Part shown: positions 1 through 5,962 of the stretch, in pieces
How positions within the stretch are numbered: the first letter of the stretch is position 1
How the letters are laid out: each line of letters begins with the position of its first letter
NCBI GenBank assembly: GCA_032123035.1
Contig: JAQBFV010000151.1
Coordinates: 1 to 16,014 of the forward strand
Reading direction: 5' to 3'
From: SG8-41 sp032123035
GTDB taxonomy: Bacteria > Pseudomonadota > Gammaproteobacteria > Burkholderiales > SG8-41
DNA: 16,014 bases
Made by a program: the position numbers and the translations under genes
The notes under the pieces: generated by a model
What the model saw: the letters and a program-made list of their open reading frames with translations, nothing else
Told to the model about the DNA's origin: nothing
The model's database searches: none

Positions 1-39
1 ACCGCCGGACTGGGCGTAAAAGGCGTTTTTCTTGGCCAT
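1..39 (-). CDS. 6-phosphofructokinase, probably PPi-dependent (N-terminal fragment)
   Basis: Only the first 13 codons are inside the window; the gene continues past the left edge. The minus strand from the ATG at 39 reads MAKKNAFYAQSGG. I recognise this as the conserved N-terminus of the long pyrophosphate-dependent phosphofructokinases of proteobacteria, where the sequence continues with a TAVINASA-like stretch and the GG begins the phosphate-binding loop. Such enzymes phosphorylate fructose 6-phosphate with PPi in cytoplasmic glycolysis. There is no clear Shine-Dalgarno sequence before the ATG. The gene is divergent from lpdA and the spacer is largely an inverted repeat. The identification rests on 13 residues, so another protein cannot be excluded. 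Confidence 0.6.
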   Translation of the reverse strand, partial: MAKKNAFYAQSGG

Positions 40-51
40 AGGTCAATCAGC

Positions 52-150
52 AGCCACAGAGAACACAGAGGTCACAGAGTGAATGAATCGGTTTCTCGTG
101 CCTTGAATTAATTCTCTGAGTTTTCTGTGCTCTCTGTGCTCTCTGTGGCT
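52..150. repeat. Spacer-filling inverted repeat with CTCTGTG arms
   Basis: The left arm (52-79) is the reverse complement of the right arm (123-150) at 24 of 28 positions. Each arm is itself a short tandem array of a CTCTGTGCT-like unit with about 9-bp period. The arms start 12 bp from the ATG at 39 and end 14 bp before the lpdA ATG, so they occupy nearly all of the divergent spacer. The 43-bp centre is AT-richer and could hold promoter elements, but I see no convincing -35/-10 pair. Confidence 0.75.
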
Positions 151-164
151 TAAATAGGTCTTCC

Positions 165-2069
165 ATGAGCAACGTCATCGAAGTGAAGGTTCCCGACATC
201 GGCGATTTCAAGGACGTCCCGGTGATCGAGGTGCTCGTCAATCCCGGTGACAGCGTCAAGAAGGAGGACTCACTCGTCACGCTCGAGTCCGACAAGGCAA
301 CGATCGAAGTGCCGGCGCCGGCGGCCGGCATCGTAAAGGAGCTAAAACTCAGGGTGGGCGACAAGGTATCGCAAGGGTCTGCGATTCTTACGCTCGAAAT
401 CCCCCCCACCCCCCCTTTGTCAAAGGGGGGAGACGCGGCGTCCCCTATCCCCTCTTTGTCAAAGGGGGGTGACTACACCCCGTCAAGTCCTCCTTCATTG
501 AAGGGAGAAGACCAGACACCCCCTGGCCCTTCATTGCCAAGAGGGAGTGACTTCGTTCCGTCGAGCCTCTCTTTAACAAAGGGGGACAGCGCAACCCCAT
601 CCAGCCCCCCTTTAGCAAAGGGGGGCAGCGAAGCGGGGGGATTTGCCGGGCCGAAGGGCGACATCCACGCGGAAGTACTGGTTCTGGGCGCCGGCCCCGG
701 CGGCTATACGGCGGCATTCCGCGCCGCCGACCTCGGCAAGAAAGTCGTGCTGGTGGAGCGCTATCCGGCACTCGGCGGTGTATGCCTCAACGTTGGCTGC
801 ATCCCCTCGAAGGCGCTCCTGCACATTGCCAAAGTGTTGACCGAGGCTGAGGAGGTCGCGCACGCGGGCATCGAGTTCGGCAAGCCCAACGTAAGCCTGG
901 AGAAGCTGCGCACCTGGAAGACGCGCGTGGTCGGCCGGCTGACGAAGGGCCTCTCCGGTCTCGCAAAGCAACGCAAGGTGGACGTCGTGCAGGGCAGAGG
1001 CCAGTTCGCGACCGCGCATACGCTCAAAGTCGAAACTCCGCAGGGAGCCAAGACAATTTCGTTCGACCACTGCATCATCGCGGCTGGTTCCAGCGTCGCG
1101 AGAATCCCCGGTTTTCCATACGAGGATAAACGCATCATTGACTCGACCGGTGCGCTCGAAATCCCCGCGGTCCCCAAGCGGCTCCTGGTGATCGGCGGCG
1201 GCATCATCGGGCTCGAACTGGCGACGGTCTACGATGCGCTCGGGGCGAAGATCACCGTGGTCGAGATGCTGGACTCGCTCATCCCGGGCACGGACCAGGA
1301 CGTGGTTCGGCCGCTCGCGAGACGAATCGAGAAGCGTTACGAGAAGATTCTGCTCAAGACCAAGGTCGCGCGCATCGAGCCGCAGAAGGACGGGCTGAAG
1401 GTTACCTTCGAAGGCGGCAGCGCGCCCGCGCCCGAGGTGTTCGATTACGTGCTTATGGCAGTAGGTCGCCGGCCGAACGGGCGCGAGATCAACGCGCAGG
1501 CCGCAGGCGTCAACGTCGATGAGCGCGGCTATATCCCGGTCGACAAGCAGCTTCGCACCAACGTGCCGCACATCTACGCGATCGGCGACATCTGCGGCGA
1601 GCCAATGCTCGCGCACAAGGCGACCCACGAAGGCAAGACCGCGGCGGAAGTCATTGCAGGACACAAGGCCTTCTTCGACGCGCGCACGATTCCGTCGGTG
1701 GCCTACACCGACCCCGAGGTAGCCTGGATGGGCCTGACCGAGACGCAGTGCCAGGCGCAGGGCGTGGCATTCGAGAAGGCGGTATTCCCCTGGGCTGCGA
1801 GCGGGCGAGCGCTTGCGATGGGCCGCGATGAAGGCATGACCAAGCTCATCTTCGACAAGAACACGCAGCGCCTCCTCGGCGCGGCGATCGTCGGCGTCAA
1901 CGCAGGCGAGCTCATTGCCGAAACAGTCCTGGCGCTCGAAATGGGGGCGAATGCCTCCGATATCGGGCTCACCGTGCATCCACACCCGACGCTTTCCGAG
2001 ACGGTCTTCTTCGCCGCCGAAATCGCCGAAGGCTCGATCACGGATCTTTACATGCCCAAGCACCGCTGA
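165..2069 (+). CDS. lpdA: Dihydrolipoyl dehydrogenase (E3) with N-terminal lipoyl domain
   Basis: This is the flavoprotein E3 of 2-oxoacid dehydrogenase complexes, which reoxidises dihydrolipoamide with NAD+. Residues 1-78 are a lipoyl domain with the modified lysine K44 in ESDKATIEVP. Residues 79-158 are a linker, and the pyridine nucleotide-disulphide oxidoreductase follows. It has the FAD motif LGAGPGG (about 174-180), the redox disulphide C207/C212 in GGVCLNVGCIPSK, the NAD motif VIGGGIIG (about 343-350) and the catalytic pair H607/E612 in HPHPTLSE. The lipoyl-E3 fusion is known from betaproteobacteria and Neisseria. The ATG at 165 is preceded by a short AGG about 8 bases upstream. At 634 residues it is longer than usual because the linker, normally Ala/Pro-rich, consists of six copies of a palindromic DNA repeat. 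aceE and aceF are not directly upstream, since the neighbour is divergent. Confidence 0.95.
   Translation: MSNVIEVKVPDIGDFKDVPVIEVLVNPGDSVKKEDSLVTLESDKATIEVPAPAAGIVKELKLRVGDKVSQGSAILTLEIPPTPPLSKGGDAASPIPSLSKGGDYTPSSPPSLKGEDQTPPGPSLPRGSDFVPSSLSLTKGDSATPSSPPLAKGGSEAGGFAGPKGDIHAEVLVLGAGPGGYTAAFRAADLGKKVVLVERYPALGGVCLNVGCIPSKALLHIAKVLTEAEEVAHAGIEFGKPNVSLEKLRTWKTRVVGRLTKGLSGLAKQRKVDVVQGRGQFATAHTLKVETPQGAKTISFDHCIIAAGSSVARIPGFPYEDKRIIDSTGALEIPAVPKRLLVIGGGIIGLELATVYDALGAKITVVEMLDSLIPGTDQDVVRPLARRIEKRYEKILLKTKVARIEPQKDGLKVTFEGGSAPAPEVFDYVLMAVGRRPNGREINAQAAGVNVDERGYIPVDKQLRTNVPHIYAIGDICGEPMLAHKATHEGKTAAEVIAGHKAFFDARTIPSVAYTDPEVAWMGLTETQCQAQGVAFEKAVFPWAASGRALAMGRDEGMTKLIFDKNTQRLLGAAIVGVNAGELIAETVLALEMGANASDIGLTVHPHPTLSETVFFAAEIAEGSITDLYMPKHR
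409..625 (+). repeat. Six in-frame palindromic repeat units inside the lpdA linker
   Basis: Six units are centred near 420, 460, 499, 537, 577 and 616, spaced 38-40 bp (13 codons). The best copies have the core CCCCCTTTGTCAAAGGGGG, an almost perfect palindrome (409-430 and 449-469), and CCCCCTTTAGCAAAGGGGG (605-625). Units three to five are decayed, for example TCCTTCATTGAAGGGA. They translate as PPLSKGG, PSLSKGG, PSLKGED, PSLPRGS, LSLTKGD and PPLAKGG, each followed by a polar Ser/Thr/Pro spacer. The same element occurs inside mpl at 12135-12263. Confidence 0.9.
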
Positions 2070-2085
2070 CCGGTGACCGGAGACG

Positions 2086-2318
2086 GTTCACTACGGCACA
2101 GCAGGAATCGACCTGCCGCTCAAGTCCCTCGCCTGGGAGGATGCAAACGGAAAAGGCTGGCTCTCGTACAACTCGCCGGCGTGGTTCAAGGCACGCCACG
2201 GCATTGAGCGCCCCTGGGCCGAATGGGCAAGGCGCTCGCCGCGATGACAGCCAAGGCCGTGGAGTCGGTCACGAAGAAACACGCAATTGGCGGCCATGCT
2301 TGTGACTTAGCTGGCTGA
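2086..2318 (+). pseudogene. DUF302-domain protein remnant (5'-truncated, frameshifted)
   Basis: No intact gene fits here, but two frames together read like the C-terminal half of a DUF302 protein. The frame from 2086 gives VHYGTAGIDLPLKSLAWED followed by a GWLSYNSPAWFKARHG-like stretch and stops at 2245-2247. The frame from 2223 continues with MGKALAAMTAKAVESVTKK and stops at 2316-2318. From memory of the family, DLPLK..VWED, VWLSYN.P and a final helix near M.KALA lie in one frame, so a frameshift between about 2200 and 2223 is implied. The N-terminal half is absent, leaving about 77 codons. It is on the same strand as lpdA, 17 bp after its stop. DUF302 function is not well established. Confidence 0.6.
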
Positions 2319-2345
2319 CTTTTACACACCGTTGCGGTGTACTAT
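2315..2345 (+). promoter_or_regulatory. Candidate promoter with small inverted repeat
   Basis: CTGACT (2315-2320) and TACTAT (2340-2345) resemble -35 and -10 boxes with a long 19-bp spacer; TTTACA at 2321-2326 is an alternative -35 with poor spacing. ACACCG-TTG-CGGTGT (2326-2340) is a perfect 6-bp inverted repeat within the spacer and could be an operator or a chance hairpin. It lies about 60 bp before the start at 2404. This is weak evidence. Confidence 0.3.
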
Positions 2346-2403
2346 GCGTGATGGGACGCCGCGGCGGCCCGCCGCAGGCAGGACTCCAGAAAGAGAGCTT
2401 GCC

Positions 2404-4056
2404 ATGCTCCAGTGGTTAAGCAGTCTCGGCAAGAAAGCCGACCACCCGATGTACAACGTCGAGGAGGCACAGAGACTCCTGGGCGATCTGTCGGAGGACG
2501 ACAGCAAGGCCCTCGAAGAAATCTCCGCTTACCTCGAAACGATTACCGCGACGCCGGATTTCCCCCTCGCGGATCGTATCGGCGTGCTGAAGCTCGTGGA
2601 CGAGACGGGACAGCCGCTGGTAGCCGCTGCTCTCGATCTTTTCCTGCGCAACACCACGCTCAAGGAGTTCGAGCGGCGCGCACTCTGGCAGGGGCTGACC
2701 GATTTCTGGAAGAACGTCTCCGCGGCCTATCGGTTGTGCCTGCAGGAGATCGCCCAGGCAACGAAGCCGGGCGTGCCGCCGCACCCCGAACAGCACCTGC
2801 TCATCGCTCGCACGCTCCGTGCGCTCACCGCCGAAGGCAAGCTGCTGCAGATGCGGTATCTGCCCGTCAGACCGCGCATCTGGGAGGAGCTTGCGGCGCT
2901 CTACGCCGACGCCGAGAAAGGCAACTACGTCGGGGAAGTCATCAAGGCGTATCCGACCGATTTGCTGCCGACCAACGTGCGCCAGGAATTCCTGCGGTTG
3001 CCCATGATGGATGTTACCGCACCGGACTCTGAGTCACTGGCCGAGCTAGAGCTCTCGGCGCGAGTCGTCGCGCGAATAGCGGCCGGCTTTGCCCTCCATG
3101 CGACGCCGGAGAAAGACTGCCCCTTCTGTTTCGACCTCGCACAGCCGGGGCGGCCGACACGTCGCACACCGGACACGAAGGAAAGCCCCTCGCTGCGTTA
3201 CTTCGGCGTCGGCCGGGCGGGCGGCGAGATTCAGGAAATCATCGACCGCCACATCGTGAATCCGGCGGAGCCCGAGAAACGATTTGGCGACGACTTCTCC
3301 GTCGATGAAAAACTGGTCGTGTTGAAGCACCTGCTGCGCCATTGGAATGAAGGCGAGTCCGAGTCGCGGCACCCGCGCGTCAAAATCGACGCCAAGGTAA
3401 AAGTCGCGCACGGATTCCCGGCGGCCTCCGAGCTCGTCACGCGTATTGAGCTCAGCGGCGCGGCCGAGATGAGTGATGACATGCGCATGCGCGTCAAGGA
3501 GCGCACCGGCATCGCACTGCAGACGCACGAAATCACGGCGCAAATCGACGAATGGCGGGAGCGTGATGCCAGCGCCTGGAGCATAGGGGCCGACGTTCCC
3601 CGCCAGCACGAGGCATGGGCAACAATCGGCGCGCTTTGCACTCTCGTCGCGCCCGGCATGAAATCGTGGTGGCTCGGCGTCATCCGTCGCATGCAGCGCG
3701 ATGAGCAGGACCACGTGCATGCAGAGATCGAGGTCATCTCCAAAAAACCGCTGTCCGTTTATTTCAAGGGCATCGGCGAGGGGGCGGAAAAGGCCGAGAA
3801 TTGGCAGACCTCCTCCGGCTCCTTCCAGTTCACGTTCGTGAACGCGCTCATTCTTAACGAGAGCGCGGTCTCCAGCACGGGTCATGAGGTCGTGTTGAAA
3901 CGGGAAACCTTCAACCCCGGCATTATCTACGAAGTCATGATGGGCGATCCCCCGCCCTATGTGCGCCTCGAGGAGCTGCTCGAGCGCGGCGATGACTACG
4001 ACCGCGTGCGCGTGACGTGGCTCAAAGGCGAGACCGAACCCGCGCGCGATTCCTGA
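2404..4056 (+). CDS. Uncharacterised protein, possibly with a degenerate PilZ-like C-terminal region
   Basis: I do not firmly recognise this 550-residue protein. I chose the ATG at 2404 because GAAAGAGAG lies 6-7 bases upstream; an upstream in-frame ATG at 2332 would add 24 residues (MRCTMRDGTPRR...) of low-complexity sequence overlapping the candidate promoter. The N-terminal half is predicted soluble and helical (YNVEEAQRLLGDL, ALEEISAYLETIT), with no signal peptide or membrane segment. The middle has a CPFC pair. The second half contains SRHPRVKIDAKVKVAHG, then DASAWSIGA and WWLGVIRRMQRD. These recall the RxxxR, D.S..G and W.lGvvRR patterns of PilZ c-di-GMP-binding proteins, but the D.S..G motif has Ser in place of Gly. 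The PilZ link is an inference. The gene stands alone on the plus strand and converges on mtgA. Confidence 0.75.
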   Translation: MLQWLSSLGKKADHPMYNVEEAQRLLGDLSEDDSKALEEISAYLETITATPDFPLADRIGVLKLVDETGQPLVAAALDLFLRNTTLKEFERRALWQGLTDFWKNVSAAYRLCLQEIAQATKPGVPPHPEQHLLIARTLRALTAEGKLLQMRYLPVRPRIWEELAALYADAEKGNYVGEVIKAYPTDLLPTNVRQEFLRLPMMDVTAPDSESLAELELSARVVARIAAGFALHATPEKDCPFCFDLAQPGRPTRRTPDTKESPSLRYFGVGRAGGEIQEIIDRHIVNPAEPEKRFGDDFSVDEKLVVLKHLLRHWNEGESESRHPRVKIDAKVKVAHGFPAASELVTRIELSGAAEMSDDMRMRVKERTGIALQTHEITAQIDEWRERDASAWSIGADVPRQHEAWATIGALCTLVAPGMKSWWLGVIRRMQRDEQDHVHAEIEVISKKPLSVYFKGIGEGAEKAENWQTSSGSFQFTFVNALILNESAVSSTGHEVVLKRETFNPGIIYEVMMGDPPPYVRLEELLERGDDYDRVRVTWLKGETEPARDS

Positions 4057-4068
4057 TCGTCGCTCAAC

Positions 4069-4090
4069 GGCAGTACGCCGCGGCGCTGCC
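4069..4090 (+). terminator. GC-rich stem-loop after the 2404-4056 gene
   Basis: GGCAG (4069-4073) pairs with CTGCC (4086-4090), and GCCGCGGC inside the loop can extend the fold. It lies 12 bp past the stop codon in a convergent spacer. No T-run follows, so intrinsic termination is uncertain. Confidence 0.25.
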
Positions 4091-4176
4091 CGCTAGTCCG
4101 CGCGCTGCGGTACGCGCCACAGATAAACCCTGTTGCTCGAGACCTCGGCCATCCGTTCCGGTTGCCATAAGGAATG

Positions 4177-4194
4177 TGGCGGACTGGCCCGCCA
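4177..4194 (-). terminator. Stem-loop just downstream of mtgA
   Basis: On the minus strand TGGCGG and CCGCCA form a perfect 6-bp stem with a 6-nt loop, 5 bp after the mtgA stop codon. The sequence after it (CATTCCTTATGG) is only mildly T-rich, so this is a tentative terminator. The rest of 4057-4199 shows nothing I recognise. Confidence 0.3.
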
Positions 4195-4199
4195 AATTC

Positions 4200-4928
4200 C
4201 TAGGGCACCCGCACGGCATTCATGCGCGCGAGGATCGTGGCGGTGCGTTGCGCGAGATAGGGCGTATAGCTGCCGGGCAGGTAGCGGCGCGGGCTGGGGA
4301 CCATCGCCGCCAGCCTCGCCGCCTGCTCGGGGTCGAGCTTCGCGGCCGACTCACCGAAATGGTGGCGCGCCGCGGCCTCGACACCAAAGACGCTGTCGCC
4401 CCACTCGATCACGTTGAGGTAGATCTCCACAATACGCCGCTTGCTCATCAGGGCTTCCAGCATGACCGTGATCACGGCCTCCTGCGCCTTGCGCCACCAG
4501 GTGCGCTCGCCCGAAAGAAAAAGGTTCTTCGCAAGCTGCTGGGTAATGGTCGAGGCACCCCGCACGATCTCGCCCTCCCTCGCGTTGCGCTCGAACGCCT
4601 TCTGGATCTCGTCCCAATCGAACCCGCGGTGGCTCATGAACTTGGCGTCTTCCGCGGCCACGACGGCGCGCTTGACGTGCACCGATATGCGGCGATAAGC
4701 GACCCACCTATGGGTGAGCCTGGCCCTCGGATCGTCTTGGCGCAGGGCCACGAGCCGGGCGCGCATGAACGCCGTGCCCTGCGGGTTATGGTCGACCCAG
4801 TACCAGACCTGCGCCGCGAACCAGAGCTGCACGAGCACGAACCCGGCGAAAGCGAACAGCACGCTGTAGCCGATCCAGCGGATAAAACGCTGCCCCTTGC
4901 GCCTTGTACCTTGTGTCTTGTACCTCAC
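4200..4928 (-). CDS. mtgA: Monofunctional biosynthetic peptidoglycan transglycosylase
   Basis: MtgA polymerises lipid II into glycan strands at the periplasmic face of the inner membrane. The 242 residues show one N-terminal membrane helix (about 17-38), WYWVDHNPQGTAFMRARL, and then a complete GT51 domain. The catalytic Glu is E93 in AAEDAKFMSHRGFDWDEIQ. RGASTITQQLAKNLFLS (123-139) and SKRRIVEIYLNVIEWG, with a second conserved Glu near 168, follow. There is no transpeptidase domain, as expected. The start is GTG at 4928, overlapping the aroE stop as GTGA, which suggests translational coupling. The first dozen codons (MRYKTQGTRRKG) are made of a heptamer array. mtgA next to aroE is a familiar betaproteobacterial arrangement. 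Confidence 0.95.
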   Translation of the reverse strand: MRYKTQGTRRKGQRFIRWIGYSVLFAFAGFVLVQLWFAAQVWYWVDHNPQGTAFMRARLVALRQDDPRARLTHRWVAYRRISVHVKRAVVAAEDAKFMSHRGFDWDEIQKAFERNAREGEIVRGASTITQQLAKNLFLSGERTWWRKAQEAVITVMLEALMSKRRIVEIYLNVIEWGDSVFGVEAAARHHFGESAAKLDPEQAARLAAMVPSPRRYLPGSYTPYLAQRTATILARMNAVRVP

Positions 4929-4929
4929 T
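4895..4929. repeat. CCTTGTA heptamer array at the aroE/mtgA junction
   Basis: Five successive 7-bp units on the plus strand read CCTTGCG, CCTTGTA, CCTTGTG, TCTTGTA, CCTCACT. The array covers the aroE stop, the mtgA GTG start and mtgA codons 2-12. Confidence 0.75.
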
Positions 4930-5757
4930 TCGGCATCTGGCGCCTTAGCATCGACAGCGCCGCTCGCGTTTCGGGGTAAACGCCGCGCCAGATGAAAAAC
5001 GATTCGGCGGCCTGCTCGACCAGCATGCCAAGGCCGTCCGACACGCGGGCACCCTGCTCCTGCGCGAACGCCATGAACGGCGTGCGTTTTGCATAGACCA
5101 TGTCGTAGGCCATCGCGCCGGGCGCGAATAGGCCGGTGGGAAGCGGCGGCATGGCGTTCGCAAGGCTCGCCGAGGTCGCATTGATGACGAGGTCGAACTG
5201 CGAGCCCGCCAACGCCTCATAGGAACGCGCGCCAAGGCCCTGGGCGGCAAACTGCCGAAACTTCTCGAAGTGCCCGACCAATGCAATCGCCTTCTCCAGC
5301 GTTCGGTTTGCGATCACCATGAGCTCGGGTTCCTCGCGCAGCAGCGGCTCGAGCACACCGTAGCTCGCCCCGCCCGCGCCCATCAGCAGCACGCGCTTGC
5401 CGCGTATAGGCACCTGCAAATTTCGCGCGAGGTCGCGTACCAGTCCAATCCCGTCCGTGTTGTCGCCGATGATTTCGCTGCCACGGAAGGTGAGCGTATT
5501 GACCGCCCCGGCCGCCAGGCGAAACCGCTCCGCAGGCCTGCGACCAGCCAGGCCTCGTGTTTGAACGGAAGTGTTACGTTGAGTCCCTTGCCGCCCTCAT
5601 CGCGAAACCTGAATGCCGCGTCACGGAAGCCGTCGAGCGGCGCGAGAATCTTTTCGTAGACGATATCCTGGCCTGTCGCCCGCGCGAATTCCGGGTGTAT
5701 CGCCGGCGACAGGCTATGTTCGACGGGATTGCCGATGACGGCGTACCTATCAGACAT
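4925..5757 (-). pseudogene. aroE: Shikimate dehydrogenase (NADP+), broken by a single-base frameshift
   Basis: AroE reduces 3-dehydroshikimate to shikimate in aromatic amino acid synthesis. From the ATG at 5757 the minus strand reads MSDRYAVIGNPVEHSLSP, with the shikimate-binding SLS and catalytic K66 in GLNVTLPFK, up to HEAWLVAGL. The match then jumps frame: ERFRLAAGAVNTLTF, GDNTDGIGL (the Asp of the Lys/Asp pair) and the NADP loop LLMGAGGASYGVLEPL continue to the stop at 4925. The span is 833 nt, one short of a multiple of three, and one base appears missing near 5532-5535 in CTGCGGAGCGG. Restored length would be about 277 residues, normal for AroE. All key motifs remain, so this is either a recent mutation or a sequence error. 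The upstream TTG at 5763 is not a plausible start. A heptamer array abuts the ATG, leaving no Shine-Dalgarno sequence. Confidence 0.85.
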
Positions 5758-5758
5758 G

Positions 5759-5862
5759 TTCAAGGTTCAAGGTTCAAGGTTCAAGGTTCAAGGTTCAAGG
5801 TTCAAGGTTCAAGGTTCAAGGTTCAAGGTTCAAGGTTCAAGGTTCAAGGTTCAAGGTTCAAG
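5759..5862. repeat. TTCAAGG heptamer array, 14 perfect copies plus a partial one
   Basis: TTCAAGG is repeated without mismatch from 5759 to 5856, with a six-base partial unit to 5862. One base separates it from the aroE ATG (5755-5757), so it forms the aroE leader. On the minus strand a TGA recurs every 21 bases in each frame, so no coding extension can cross it. The perfect identity points to recent expansion or active homogenisation. Confidence 0.95.
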
Positions 5863-5899
5863 CAAAATTGGACGAATCACGAATACGAAGTTCCGCGCT

Positions 5900-5941
5900 T
5901 TGAACTTGGAACATTGAACCCGGAACTTGGAACTTTAAACC
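5900..5941. repeat. Degenerate inverted heptamer array (TTGAACY)
   Basis: Six in-phase 7-bp units read TTGAACT, TGGAACA, TTGAACC, CGGAACT, TGGAACT, TTAAACC. TTGAACC is the reverse complement of GGTTCAA, so this is an inverted, diverged counterpart of the array at 5759-5862. A 37-bp stretch separates the two. Confidence 0.8.
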
Positions 5942-5942
5942 C

Positions 5943-5962
5943 TGACGGCGGAATCGCCGTCA
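5943..5962 (-). terminator. Hairpin overlapping the tonB-family stop codon
   Basis: TGACGGCG and CGCCGTCA form a perfect 8-bp stem with a 4-nt loop; on the minus strand the 5' arm begins at the TGA stop (5960-5962). It is followed by AGGGTTTAAAG, which is only weakly T-rich. Confidence 0.45.

Noticed and set aside
612..2063. Long open frame antisense to lpdA
   Set aside because: It mirrors a GC-rich coding gene, its product has no recognisable motifs, and lpdA is certain on the other strand.
2332..2403. Upstream start for the 550-residue protein
   Set aside because: The added residues are low-complexity and overlap promoter-like sequence, whereas ATG 2404 has a purine-rich ribosome binding site.
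4925..5757. Two separate genes in place of one broken aroE
   Set aside because: The two frames are consecutive halves of one AroE and meet at a one-base shift; neither half would form an enzyme.
5759..5862. CRISPR array
   Set aside because: The unit is 7 bp with no spacers and there are no cas genes. The other arrays fail for the same reason.
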